Source of the DNA: Frankia sp. QA3
GTDB taxonomy: Bacteria; Actinomycetota; Actinomycetes; Frankiales; Frankiaceae
Assembly: GCF_000262465.1 (NCBI RefSeq)
Contig: NZ_CM001489.1
Location: 1,782,984 to 1,835,340, forward strand
DNA: 52,357 nucleotides
Reading direction: 5' to 3'
Notes under the pieces: generated by a model
Told to the model about the DNA's origin: nothing
The model's database searches: none
The model's input: the letters and a program-made list of their open reading frames with translations, nothing else
Shown: positions 1-8,293 of the stretch, piece by piece
Position numbering within the stretch: the stretch's first letter is position 1
How the letters are laid out: every line of letters begins with the position of its first letter
Position numbers and translations under genes: made by a program

Positions 1-1
1 C

Positions 2-370
2 ACGTTGGTGCGGGTAGCTGGTATCCGTTGGTCCGTCGAAGATGATTTTCAGTCGTGCAAAGAACTCGCGGCGCTCGACGAACACCAGGTCAGGCGCTGG
101 ACCCCCTGGCATCGCTGGACCATGATCGCGATGCTGGCCTACGCGTTCCTCGCCGTGACGACGGCCCGTGCTCGCAAGATCGAGCCAGCCGAGGGTCTGA
201 TCCCGCTGACCGTCAACGAGGTCCGCCACCCGTTCGTCGAGGTAGCCATGCGACGACCTTCCGTGACGAAAGCCTTCCTACTGGCCTGGTCCTGGTGGCG
301 GCGCCACCGACAACTCCTCGCCAAACACTGTCACTACCACCGCCAGACCGTGAAACTACAACTCAACTGA
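2..370 (+). pseudogene. IS701-family transposase, C-terminal part (cut by window edge)
   Basis: The reading frame is open from base 2 and ends at a TGA at 368-370. The roughly 122 residues resemble the C-terminal end of DDE transposases of the IS701 type, with the block WSVEDDFQSCKELAALDEHQV followed by W..WHRW..I.MLAYAFLAV. The 5' part lies outside the window, so whether the element is intact cannot be judged. A CTAG at 393-396 after the presumed element end would fit a four-base YTAR-type target of this family, but the other end is not visible. Family call is by remembered motif pattern, not by search. Confidence 0.7.
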
Positions 371-396
371 TCACAAAAGTCGGGTTGGAGTACTAG

Positions 397-863
397 CCTG
401 GTGCGCGGCCGATGGGATCATCATCCCAGTCCGCGTCGACGAGCATTCGCTGGACTCGTTGAGACTCACGCTCAACCTGCTGTCTGACCCGACGAAAGAC
501 TTCCAGGTTTGGAACGACCGGGCCGGCGGGCGGGGCGCACCGCGAGTCGCAGCGATCGTCATGACCATGGTCGGCTCCAAGAGCACACTTCGTTCGACCC
601 CCGACCGCGCCTCTCGGATGTATATCGAACGCGCGATCGAAATCGCCGTGCAATACCCGGCGCTGTTCGACACCGACCCGGTGGACGCGATCGTGGTGAC
701 CGACGACTTCATGTCCTCCGGTCGGATCGGCGGCGCCCAGAGCATCCCAGTAGCTCGTCTCAAGGTTGGCCAGTTCCACACGGTCCAGGGAAAGCGCTTG
801 CAGGTCAACCGGTCCGTGACGCGCTACCAGAACGAACTGGCATACCTGGCCAGCATGATCTGA
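397..863 (+). pseudogene. ParA-like ATPase remnant, 3' end only
   Basis: An open frame runs from the IS end to a TGA at 861-863 without a convincing start; an internal TTG at 459 has no ribosome binding site. The frame begins with AADGIIIPVRVDEHSLDSL, which matches the ParA/Soj pattern where a short strand followed by a proline (viiP) precedes a sl..l helix. The end has a pattern like the ParA C terminus (IPVAR.KVG, then a helix ending in YQNELAYLASMI). The Walker A and switch regions are missing. It looks like a gene whose front was replaced by the adjacent insertion sequence. The family call is tentative. Confidence 0.4.
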
Positions 864-955
864 AAGAATCGATATCGGAAGTCAGTCCGTCTCGGCTATG
901 CCTCGACATCGAGCTTGACCAGTTGCACCCACGATCAAGATCAAATTCCAGTTAA

Positions 956-1673
956 GTCGGGGCGTGGGACATTCCGCCGGCGTGGGTGGAGCAGCTGGCC
1001 GACGGTGGGCGGATCGTCGTCCCGCTGCGGATGCGGGGCCTGACGAGGACCGTCGCCTTCGACCTCGACGGTGGTTGCCCGGGACTACCAGTTGTGTGGC
1101 TTCGTGCCGATGCAGGGCGCCGGTGAGAGCCGCACGGACCTGGTGCTGCTGCACGATGTCGTCGGTGAGGAGGTGGGCCTGCGCCTCGACGACGGGCAGC
1201 GGGTGAATTCCACCGCGCTGGACAGGGCCCTGCGTCAGCCTCGGGTTGAGCGCTGGTCGGGGGTGACCGTGGGTGGTTTCGAGCCGTTCGACAACCTCGA
1301 TCTGTGGCTGGCCACCGTCCTGGACGGCTTCGTTCTGCTGACCGGGACAGTGCAGGCCCGTGAACGGGGCCTGGTCGCGTCCGTCTCCCCGCTGGGGGTC
1401 GCGACGCTGGCCGACGACGACAGTTTCGCGTACCGCATGGTACGGCCGACCAGCGAGGAACGGACCCTGTTCGAGTTCGGGGTCTACGGCCACGGGCCGA
1501 ACGCCGACGCCCTCGCGGACTGCCTGGTCGACCAGATCCGCGTCTGGGACCGCGACCACCGCCGCGACCAGGCCCGCATCGAGGCGTATCCGCTCACCGC
1601 ACCCGACGACGAGCTTCCCACCGGCCGAGTGATCGACAAACGGCACCGCCGGATCACGATCTCCTGGCCCTGA
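956..1673 (+). pseudogene. Truncated, frameshifted FxLD-system methyltransferase copy
   Basis: From base 956 the DNA and protein abruptly become similar to the intact methyltransferase at 3614-4867, starting at its residue about 172 (VGAWD, then PAW.EQLA.GG.IVVPLRM). Near 1067-1075 the frame shifts by one, after which the second frame (1071-1673) continues with LCGFVPMQG and the rest of the C-terminal domain, ending in RRITISWP. The whole N-terminal SAM-binding half is gone. This is the remnant of a second FxLD methyltransferase, and its divergence from the intact copy (for example FEPFDNLDLWLATVLDGF against the intact protein) shows that it is not a recent exact duplication. Confidence 0.85.
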
Positions 1674-1815
1674 CCGGAGCCCCGGCGCCAAGGCCGGGAC
1701 TCGTACCCATCGATCGCCGTCATCCGGAAAGGGAGCCATGAGACATAGAGGCACCTGTCGTGGCGTAGTCAGATCTTGACGGCGGGTGCCCGTTGGTGGA
1801 TCGTGCGTGAGCGGC

Positions 1816-1834
1816 CCACTTCGGCACACTCCTG
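1816..1834 (+). promoter_or_regulatory. Candidate operator, CACACTC-type
   Basis: The sequence CCACTTCGGCACACTCCTG just upstream of the 90-aa gene resembles the element at 3523-3550 in front of the methyltransferase gene: both share CGG(G)CACACTCCTG preceded by a second CACTC-like half. A repeated element in front of two transcription units of the same locus suggests a site for the XRE/DUF5753 regulator encoded between them. Binding is inferred. Confidence 0.35.
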
Positions 1835-1849
1835 AGTTGGGAGACCTTG

Positions 1850-2122
1850 ATGCGGCTAAGTTTCGTGGGTATTGATCCGAAGTCGCCTGACAACGGCTGC
1901 CCGGCGGTGTTCGTCGATGAGGACACCGGCGACCTGTGGTTCCAGGGCGAGGCGGTGACCGGTCCGGAGGAGCTCGCGGAAGTCTCGCGGCACAGCCCGC
2001 TCGGCTCGACCGAGGCCGTGGTCCGGCTTCCGGCGGTCATGAAGGCGTTCATCATGGAGGCGGCCGATGGGACCTACGACCGAGACAGGCAGGGACCTGG
2101 CCCGCATCCCGGGCGTGGCTGA
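1850..2122 (+). CDS. Small conserved protein upstream of DUF6879
   Basis: This 90-aa protein starts MRLSFVGIDPKSPDNGCPAVF; the ATG at 1850 is preceded by GGGAGACC at a good spacing. It contains VDEDTGDLWFQGEAV, a pattern seen in small actinobacterial proteins that sit directly upstream of DUF6879 genes and XRE regulators. The 3' end overlaps the DUF6879 start at 2067 by 56 bases, so the two are translationally coupled. No catalytic motif or membrane segment is visible. The function is unknown; the position suggests a part of the regulatory module of the lanthipeptide locus. Confidence 0.7.
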   Translation: MRLSFVGIDPKSPDNGCPAVFVDEDTGDLWFQGEAVTGPEELAEVSRHSPLGSTEAVVRLPAVMKAFIMEAADGTYDRDRQGPGPHPGRG

Positions 2123-2636
2123 GGAGCCCGATCCGCCGTTCGGCGAGCTGCTGCGGGCGTGTTCGTCTTCCGCCGTGCATCTGGAGATGCGGGATTCCTA
2201 CGACGGCGGGGATCCGTGGTTTCAGGCGTGGCGCGTCGGTGACCAGGAGGAGTTCCGCCGGCGGCTGACTCCCCGGCCCTGGCTGGATCTGATCGCCGAG
2301 GTGACCGGACGGGGGGTCGAGGTCCGCCGGATCCGGATCGTGTCGGAGCCGGTGACCGACTACATCAGGTTCGAACACGCGACGACCGCGTCGAACGTCA
2401 CCGCGGGGGAGCAGATCCGCTGGCTGCCCCGGCACCTGGCCACCGGCCTGTTGCTCCCCGCGAACGACTTCTGGGTTTTCGACGGCCGGCAGGCACAGTT
2501 CAACTACTTCTCCGGCCGCGGAGAGCTCCTCGACACCCGTCTCTCACCCGATCCGGCGATCGCCACGCAGTGTGCGGCGGCGTTCGAGGCCGCGTGGGAG
2601 CGGGCTGTTCCGCACCAGGAGTACGAGCTGGTCTGA
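2067..2636 (+). CDS. DUF6879 family protein
   Basis: This 189-aa soluble protein has the family pattern: an early LEMRDSY segment, WLDLIAEVTGRGVEVRRIRIVSEP (cut here at family-typical spacing), YIRFE, then IRWLPR, and an NDFWVFDG segment near residue 133 followed by a FNYFSG strand. DUF6879 proteins accompany XRE/DUF5753 regulators throughout actinomycetes and are suspected to be part of regulatory or toxin-antitoxin-like modules; their biochemical role is not known. Here the gene overlaps the 90-aa gene upstream and is followed 37 bases later by the XRE gene, so all three are likely co-transcribed. Confidence 0.8.
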   Translation: MGPTTETGRDLARIPGVAEEPDPPFGELLRACSSSAVHLEMRDSYDGGDPWFQAWRVGDQEEFRRRLTPRPWLDLIAEVTGRGVEVRRIRIVSEPVTDYIRFEHATTASNVTAGEQIRWLPRHLATGLLLPANDFWVFDGRQAQFNYFSGRGELLDTRLSPDPAIATQCAAAFEAAWERAVPHQEYELV

Positions 2637-2673
2637 GCGCCGATCTTCCCGCCGTCGAGGCAGTCTTTCTCCC

Positions 2674-3519
2674 GTGCAGCCGTCTTCCTCCAGCGCCCGG
2701 CAGGCCCGCCAGCTCCTCGCGGACCGGCTTCGTGAGCTCCGCCGCGACGCCGGTCTTACCGCGATCGAGCTGGCTGTGCACGCCGGCTGGGAGCGCACGA
2801 AGGTCTCCAAGATCGAGCATGCCTCCCGACCCCCGTCCGCGGCGGACGTCCGCGCGTGGTGCCAGATCTGCGGCGCCGAGAGCGAGACAGCGGATCTGAT
2901 CGCGTCCCTGCACACGGCGGAGGGGATGTGGGTCGAGTGGCGGCGGATGGAACGTTCCGGGCTGCGCCATGCTCAGGAGGCGCGGCTGCCCCTCTACGAG
3001 CGGACCCGTCAGTTTCGTGCCTACAGCTGCTGGATCGTTCCCGGACTCATCCAGACCGAGGACTACACCCGCGCCGTGCTGCGCGCCTACCAGCAGCGGC
3101 GCGGAGTCCACGACGACGTCGAGGCGGCGGTCGCGGCGCGGATGAAGCGCCAGCGCGTCCTGCGCCGCAACCAGCGCACCGCCGCGTTCCTCGTCGAGGA
3201 GTCCGTGCTGCGTAACGGCTTCGGCGGCCCGGCGGTCATGCGCAGCCAGTGCGCACACCTGGCCGAGATCACGACGTGGCCCGCCGTGTCCCTGGGCGTC
3301 ATTCCCGCGTCTCCCGACCGCGGCGTGGCCGGCCCAGCCGAAGACTTCTGGATCTTTGACAACGAGCAGGCGAACGTCGAGTTGGTCTCCGGGTACCTGA
3401 CGGTCACCCAGCCGACCGAGATCGCCGCTTACGCGCAGATGTTCGCGCGTTTCAGTGAGATCGCCGTCTACGGCGCCCGAGCCCGCGACCTCCTCGCCTC
3501 CGCAAGTCCGCGCCCGTAG
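2674..3519 (+). CDS. XRE-family regulator with DUF5753 (Scr1-type)
   Basis: The 281-aa protein has an N-terminal helix-turn-helix at about residues 12-60 (LRELRRDAGLTAIELAVHAG, then TKVSKIEHASRPPS) and a C-terminal DUF5753 domain from about residue 95, with the usual QFRAYSCWIVPGLIQTEDYTR start and an FLVEESVLRNGFGG segment. The GTG at 2674 is chosen because the longer frame from 2572 runs back into DUF6879 and starts with an Arg-rich stretch. The DUF5753 C terminus (EDFWIFDNEQANVELVSGYL) echoes the NDFWVFDG segment of the DUF6879 protein next to it. It is the likely pathway regulator of the lanthipeptide locus. Confidence 0.85.
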   Translation: MQPSSSSARQARQLLADRLRELRRDAGLTAIELAVHAGWERTKVSKIEHASRPPSAADVRAWCQICGAESETADLIASLHTAEGMWVEWRRMERSGLRHAQEARLPLYERTRQFRAYSCWIVPGLIQTEDYTRAVLRAYQQRRGVHDDVEAAVAARMKRQRVLRRNQRTAAFLVEESVLRNGFGGPAVMRSQCAHLAEITTWPAVSLGVIPASPDRGVAGPAEDFWIFDNEQANVELVSGYLTVTQPTEIAAYAQMFARFSEIAVYGARARDLLASASPRP

Positions 3520-3522
3520 TCC

Positions 3523-3550
3523 GAGTGGCCACACTCGGGCACACTCCTGG
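3523..3550 (+). promoter_or_regulatory. Candidate operator/promoter region of the FxLD methyltransferase
   Basis: A GAGTG-GCCA-CACTC inverted repeat overlaps a direct repeat of CACACTC (3530-3536 and 3540-3546), 64 bases before the methyltransferase start. The second half matches the element at 1816-1834. The site is the best candidate in the locus for the binding of the XRE/DUF5753 protein whose gene ends just upstream. Confidence 0.4.
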
Positions 3551-3613
3551 CCCTGATGATCTCACCGGCCCTACGGTGAACCGCGTCATCCAATGACCCC
3601 GTAGGAGCGTGAC

Positions 3614-4867
3614 GTGACCCAGGCCCCCAGCGTGGCCAGTTTCGACCAGGCGGACGAGATGCGCGCGGCGATGACCGACCGGCTTGTCGCCGACGGCTGG
3701 ATCGGCGGCCCGGAGATGGAAGCCGCGTTTCGGACCGTCCCGCGGCACCTGTTCGTACCGGACGGCACGCCGCTGGAAACGATCTATGACGCCGACCAGT
3801 CCGTGGTCACGAAGGTAGGTGCAGGCGGCGCGAGCATGTCATCGGTGTCGGCGCCGTGGCTTCAGGCCCGGATGATCGCGCAGGCGGGTATCGCGCCGGG
3901 GATGCGGGTCCTGGAGGTGGGCAGCGGCGGCTACAACGCGGCCCTGCTCGCTGAGATCGTCGGTAAGAACGGTCAGGCGGTGACCGTGGACATCGATCCG
4001 GAGGTGACCGCCCGCGCGACCGCGGGACTGGACGCTGCCGGCTACGGCGACCGGGTCGTCGTCGTCACCGCGGATGCGGAGCACGGCGTCCCTGAGCATG
4101 CGGATTACGACGCGGTCGTGGTGACAGTCGGGGCGTGGGACCTGGCGCCGGCGTGGCTGGAGCAGCTGGCCGGCGGCGGGGTGATCGTCGTGCCGCTGCG
4201 GATGAACACGTTCACCCGCTCGCTGGCGTTGCGCCGCTCGGGGGAGCACTGGGCGAGCACGTCCGCGCAGCTGTGTGGGTTCGTGCCGATGCAGGGCGTG
4301 GGGGAGCGGGCGAACCGTGGGCTTCGGCTGCGCCACCCCGCCGGCGGGCTCGTGACGCTCCTGTTCGACGAGACCGAGGTCGACGACCCGCGTCTGCTGA
4401 CGGGCGCGCTGGACCACGGCCCGGCCCAGGCCTGGTCCGGGTGCACGATTCCGGTCCAGGTCGACTTCGCCGACCTGCATCTCTGGCTCGCCGGATTCCT
4501 GCCCGGCTTCTGCCGGGTCGAGGCGGGGCCCGGCACGCCGATGGCGGCCGAGGGCGTGTGCAGAACCTGGTTCCCGTTCGGCAGCGTGATCGGTGATTCG
4601 TTCTGCGTGATGGAGCTCCGCGACAGCGGGCTGCCCGGCGCGCAGCGCGAGTTCGGCGCGCGGGGATACGGGCCGCACGCCGCCGAAGCCGCCGAGGCGC
4701 TGGTCGCCCAGATCAGGGCCTGGGACGCCCACGGCCGGACGATTCCCGGCGACGCCTTCGCCTACTGGCCCGCAGGTACCGCCATCCCCTCGGCCGGGGA
4801 CGCTCCCGTGTGCCGGTTCCGGAAGACCCACGGCACCGCCACCATCACCTGGCCTGCGGCCGGCTAG
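3614..4867 (+). CDS. FxLD-system peptide methyltransferase (PIMT-like)
   Basis: The 417-aa protein resembles protein-L-isoaspartate O-methyltransferase in its first 200 residues: PRHLFVP at 43-49, the SAM-binding VLEVGSGGYNAA at 99-110, and VDIDPE at 125-130. A 200-residue C-terminal extension is typical of the methyltransferases that go with FxLD lanthipeptides (compare the LanS-type enzymes such as OlvSA, which methylate an Asp so that it passes through aspartimide to isoAsp). The GTG at 3614 follows TAGGAG. The precursor gene begins 75 bases after its stop. A broken homologue lies at 956-1673. Substrate residue on the precursor is not shown by sequence; Asp43, Asp44 or Asp61 are candidates. 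Confidence 0.85.
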   Translation: MTQAPSVASFDQADEMRAAMTDRLVADGWIGGPEMEAAFRTVPRHLFVPDGTPLETIYDADQSVVTKVGAGGASMSSVSAPWLQARMIAQAGIAPGMRVLEVGSGGYNAALLAEIVGKNGQAVTVDIDPEVTARATAGLDAAGYGDRVVVVTADAEHGVPEHADYDAVVVTVGAWDLAPAWLEQLAGGGVIVVPLRMNTFTRSLALRRSGEHWASTSAQLCGFVPMQGVGERANRGLRLRHPAGGLVTLLFDETEVDDPRLLTGALDHGPAQAWSGCTIPVQVDFADLHLWLAGFLPGFCRVEAGPGTPMAAEGVCRTWFPFGSVIGDSFCVMELRDSGLPGAQREFGARGYGPHAAEAAEALVAQIRAWDAHGRTIPGDAFAYWPAGTAIPSAGDAPVCRFRKTHGTATITWPAAG

Positions 4868-4942
4868 CTCACCATCGCCGGCCTCGCGGCACGTCTGCTC
4901 AGGCACATCCCGGTAATCCACCCATGGGAAGGAAAGCCAGCC

Positions 4943-5134
4943 ATGACTCCATCCACCGCAGTGCTCGCGCCCGCGCCCGTGTCCAGCGAGCCTGACCCGT
5001 TCGACGTCGACCTCGACCTGCGAGTGATCGAGGCGGCCGGCCCGCTCGTCATCACGATGTGCTCCACCGACGACAACTGCGGGTCGACCTGCAAGCCGAG
5101 TGCCTGCGCCAGCAACTCCGCCGACCCGTTCTGA
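4943..5134 (+). CDS. FxLD-family lanthipeptide precursor
   Basis: The 63-aa peptide has a leader with the FxLD motif, here FDVDLD at residues 20-25 followed by LRVIE, and a C-terminal core rich in modifiable residues. Cys are at 40, 46, 50 and 55; Ser/Thr are at 38, 41, 42, 48, 49, 53, 57 and 59. Four Cys allow up to four (methyl)lanthionine rings. Asp43-Asp44 sit in the middle of the likely first ring, a plausible place for a methyltransferase acting on Asp. GGAAGGA precedes the ATG. A leader cleavage after Gly33 or near residues 31-34 is only a guess; no dedicated protease or exporter gene is seen in the window. Confidence 0.9.
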   Translation: MTPSTAVLAPAPVSSEPDPFDVDLDLRVIEAAGPLVITMCSTDDNCGSTCKPSACASNSADPF

Positions 5135-5218
5135 CTCCCCGGTCCGCGCCGCCGGCGCCTCGCCCTCGGTCGTCGTGGCCGGATCACCCCTTGTTGCCGT
5201 CGGAGCGAGGAGCCCGGG

Positions 5219-8200
5219 ATGGTCGTGCGGTACCGGCACCACCGCGTGGTTTTGCTGCGGTCGACGACGGATCCCGGCGATCTTGACCTGCCGTGCGAGC
5301 TGGACGTCGCCGATCCGGCGGCGGTCGAGGTCGAGGGCAGCGCGTGGCTCGCGAAAGCCTGGTCGCGCCAGGACATACGCGACGCGGTGACCGCGGCGAG
5401 CTCCGACCTTGCCGCCCGGGTCGGGGACATCGTCGTCGGCACCGGGCATCCCACCACCCGTGATCTGCGCCGCACGGTGCTGGCGCTCGCGGCCTACCTG
5501 CTGCGGTGGCAGCGGCGGGTCACTCCGTTCGGCCTGTTCGCCGGGGTCGTTCCCGCCGCAGTGGGACCTGCCGGGGCGGCGATCGGTGGCGCGCACCGGG
5601 TGATCGTCCGTCCCGATGTCGAGTGGATCGCGATCCTGGCCCGGGATCTCGGCCGCACCCCTGCCCTACGGGACCGGCTCATCGTCGCGGCGGATTCCAC
5701 CGCGATCGTGCGGGACGGCCGGCTGATCCTGACCCGCCGCGCTGCCATCGGCGCGCGGACACCGGGCGCCGTTGCCGAGGCCTCGATCCGCGCGACCGAG
5801 CCCGTGCGGGCCGCGATGGACCTGGCCGCATCACCGGTCAGCGTCATGGTGCTCGCCGCCGCACTCGCGGACCGGTTCCCCGGGGCGGCACCGGATCGCG
5901 TCCGGGCGCTCCTCGGGGACCTCCTCGACGAGGAGTTTCTGATCACCAACCTGCATCCGCCGATGACGGCAGGTGACCCGTTGGAACACCTGTGCGCCGT
6001 GCTGCGTGCCGCCGGCGCGGACGAGGCGCCGGACGCCGCCGCGGTGCTGGGCGAGCTGGCGGACATCGCCTGCATCCTCGCCGCGCACAACGACTGCCTC
6101 CGCCCCTCCGACGCCGGGGCGCTGCGCGTCGCCGCCGGCGCGCGGATGGCTGCGTTGACGCCCACCGTGGACCGCCCTCTGGCGATGGACGTGCGGCTCG
6201 ACGGGCACGTCACGATCCCCGACACGGTTCTGGACGAGGCCGTCGCGGCAGCCGACGCGCTTGTTCGGCTGACGACCTGGCCGTTCGGCGCGATGTCCTG
6301 GCTGGAGTACCAGGCACGGTTCAAAGAACGCTACGGCCCCGGGGCACTGGTGCCGGTTCGGGAACTGGTCGCCGACTCCGGCCTCGGCTACCCGGACGGC
6401 TACCTGGGCACCCCGGCCCCGCGCCCCGTGTGGCGGACGTTGACAGAACGCGACGCGACACTGCTGACGCTGATCCAGCGGGCCGCGCTCGACGGCAGCG
6501 ACGAAATCCGCCTGACCAGCGGCGACATGCGCGCACTCACGATCGGTGATCCTGACGCGGTCGTCCCGCCACCCCGCGTCGAGATCGCCGTGTCCCTGCA
6601 CGCCCGATCCACCGCGGCGATCAACGCCGGGCACTTCGAGCTGTGGATGACCGGGGCGGCGCGTGTCCCCGGCAGCATGGCCGGCCGGTTCAGCCACCTG
6701 CTCACCGCCGTGGAACGCGACGCGCTCGCCATCACCTTCCGCACCGCGGACCAGCAGGAGAACACCCTGGCAGTGCAGGTGTCGTTCCGGCCGCGCGTGC
6801 CGCGCACCGAGCACATGACCCGGGTCGCGCCCCTGACCGACACGGTCGTTCCCCTCGGTGAACAGCCAGCCGGCGCCGCCGCGGTCATCGGCGTCGACGA
6901 CCTGGCCGTGACCGCGGACGGGGCGCAGCTGTACCTCGTCCACCTCCCCACGGGACGCCGCGTGGTGCCGCATATCCCGCACGCGCTGGAGATGACCGCA
7001 CACACCCCGCCGCTTGCCCGGTTCATCGCCGAGGTCGCCGGCGCACGGTGTGCCGACCTGCGCCCGTTCGACGTCGGCGCGGCCCGCGTCCTGCCCTACG
7101 TGCCCCGCATCCGCTACCGCAGGACGGTCCTGTTTCCCGCCCGCTGGCACCTCGCGGAACACACGCTCCCCGCCCTACCCGTCGTCGACTTCGACGCGCG
7201 GCTGGCCGCCTGGCAGCACAGGTGGCGGGTCCCCGACCGCGTCGTGCTCTGCGACGGTGAGCAGCGGCTCCCCCTGGACCTGGAGCACCCACTCGATCGG
7301 GAACTCCTGCGGGCCCACCTGAGCCGCGCCCCGCACACCGAGCTCCGCGAGGACAGCCCGGCCGGGGCCGACGACTGGCTCGGCCGGCCCGCCGAACTGC
7401 TCATCCCGCTGACCCTGGCCAGCGCCCCGCCGCGGCCTCTCCCGGTCACGACTGCGCCGGGCGCCGTGCATCGCCCCGGAACGGGCCGAGTCGTGTGTGC
7501 CCGGATCACCGGCAACCCGGCACGGTTCGACGATCTCATCGCCGCCCACCTTCCCCGCCTCGCCGACCGTCTGCACTCGATGACCACCCGATGGTGGTTA
7601 CGCCGCCACCGCGACATGATTAACGCGGAGATCCCGCAGCACATCGACGTGTACCTGCGCCTCGCCGACCCGGACGACTTCGGTCCGCTGGCCGCCCGAC
7701 TCGCCCAGTTCGCCGCTGACCTGGAAACACGCGGCCTGCCCGCCGCACTGAGCCTCGTCCCGTACTACGAACAGCCCGGCCGATACGGGACGGGCGGCGC
7801 CCTCACCGCGGCCGAGGACGTCTGGGCAGCAGACACGGCCTCGGCGGTCGCCCAACTCGCCACCGCCGCCGGAAGCGTGACAGCCCAGGCGCTCGCCGCC
7901 GCCTCGATGACCCGGATCGCCGCCGCGTTCGCCCCCGACCCCGTCACCGGGTACCGGGCTCTGATCCACTGCCTGGACCAGGGCAGCGGCCCGCTGGACC
8001 GCAGCCTGCGCGATCTGACCTGCGACCTGGCCGACCTCGACGGCGGACCGCGCGCACTGGCCATGCTGCAGGGCGATGACACGGTCGCCCGCGCGTGGGC
8101 CGACCGCGACACCGCGCTCGCCACCTACCACGAGCAGCTGTCCGCGCAGCGCGACCCCCGCACCGCTCTGCGGACCCTCCTGCACGAGCACCACATGCGA

Positions 8201-8293
8201 GCACTCGGCCTCGACCCCACCTTCGAAAAACAGACCGGGCGACTCGCCCGCGCCGCTGCGCTGCGCCACCTCGGTAGAACGGGCCACCTGTGA
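5219..8293 (+). CDS. LanB-type lantibiotic dehydratase with SpaB_C domain
   Basis: At 1024 aa this is a full-length class I lanthipeptide dehydratase. The N-terminal glutamylation domain carries the LanB hallmark RVTPFGLFAGV at about residues 98-108; the C-terminal part from about 755 (GRVVCARITGNPARFDDLI, WWLRRHRD, HIDVYLRL) is the SpaB_C/thiopeptide-type elimination domain. Known enzymes of this family use Glu-tRNA to glutamylate Ser/Thr and then eliminate glutamate to give Dha/Dhb. ATG at 5219 follows GGAGCGAGGA. It begins 84 bases after the precursor gene and its stop overlaps the lanC start, so precursor, lanB and lanC form an operon. Confidence 0.93.
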   Translation: MVVRYRHHRVVLLRSTTDPGDLDLPCELDVADPAAVEVEGSAWLAKAWSRQDIRDAVTAASSDLAARVGDIVVGTGHPTTRDLRRTVLALAAYLLRWQRRVTPFGLFAGVVPAAVGPAGAAIGGAHRVIVRPDVEWIAILARDLGRTPALRDRLIVAADSTAIVRDGRLILTRRAAIGARTPGAVAEASIRATEPVRAAMDLAASPVSVMVLAAALADRFPGAAPDRVRALLGDLLDEEFLITNLHPPMTAGDPLEHLCAVLRAAGADEAPDAAAVLGELADIACILAAHNDCLRPSDAGALRVAAGARMAALTPTVDRPLAMDVRLDGHVTIPDTVLDEAVAAADALVRLTTWPFGAMSWLEYQARFKERYGPGALVPVRELVADSGLGYPDGYLGTPAPRPVWRTLTERDATLLTLIQRAALDGSDEIRLTSGDMRALTIGDPDAVVPPPRVEIAVSLHARSTAAINAGHFELWMTGAARVPGSMAGRFSHLLTAVERDALAITFRTADQQENTLAVQVSFRPRVPRTEHMTRVAPLTDTVVPLGEQPAGAAAVIGVDDLAVTADGAQLYLVHLPTGRRVVPHIPHALEMTAHTPPLARFIAEVAGARCADLRPFDVGAARVLPYVPRIRYRRTVLFPARWHLAEHTLPALPVVDFDARLAAWQHRWRVPDRVVLCDGEQRLPLDLEHPLDRELLRAHLSRAPHTELREDSPAGADDWLGRPAELLIPLTLASAPPRPLPVTTAPGAVHRPGTGRVVCARITGNPARFDDLIAAHLPRLADRLHSMTTRWWLRRHRDMINAEIPQHIDVYLRLADPDDFGPLAARLAQFAADLETRGLPAALSLVPYYEQPGRYGTGGALTAAEDVWAADTASAVAQLATAAGSVTAQALAAASMTRIAAAFAPDPVTGYRALIHCLDQGSGPLDRSLRDLTCDLADLDGGPRALAMLQGDDTVARAWADRDTALATYHEQLSAQRDPRTALRTLLHEHHMRALGLDPTFEKQTGRLARAAALRHLGRTGHL

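Noticed and set aside
964..1206. Separate small gene before the truncated methyltransferase
   Set aside because: It is a wrong-frame reading of the methyltransferase remnant; the homologous frame starts at 956.
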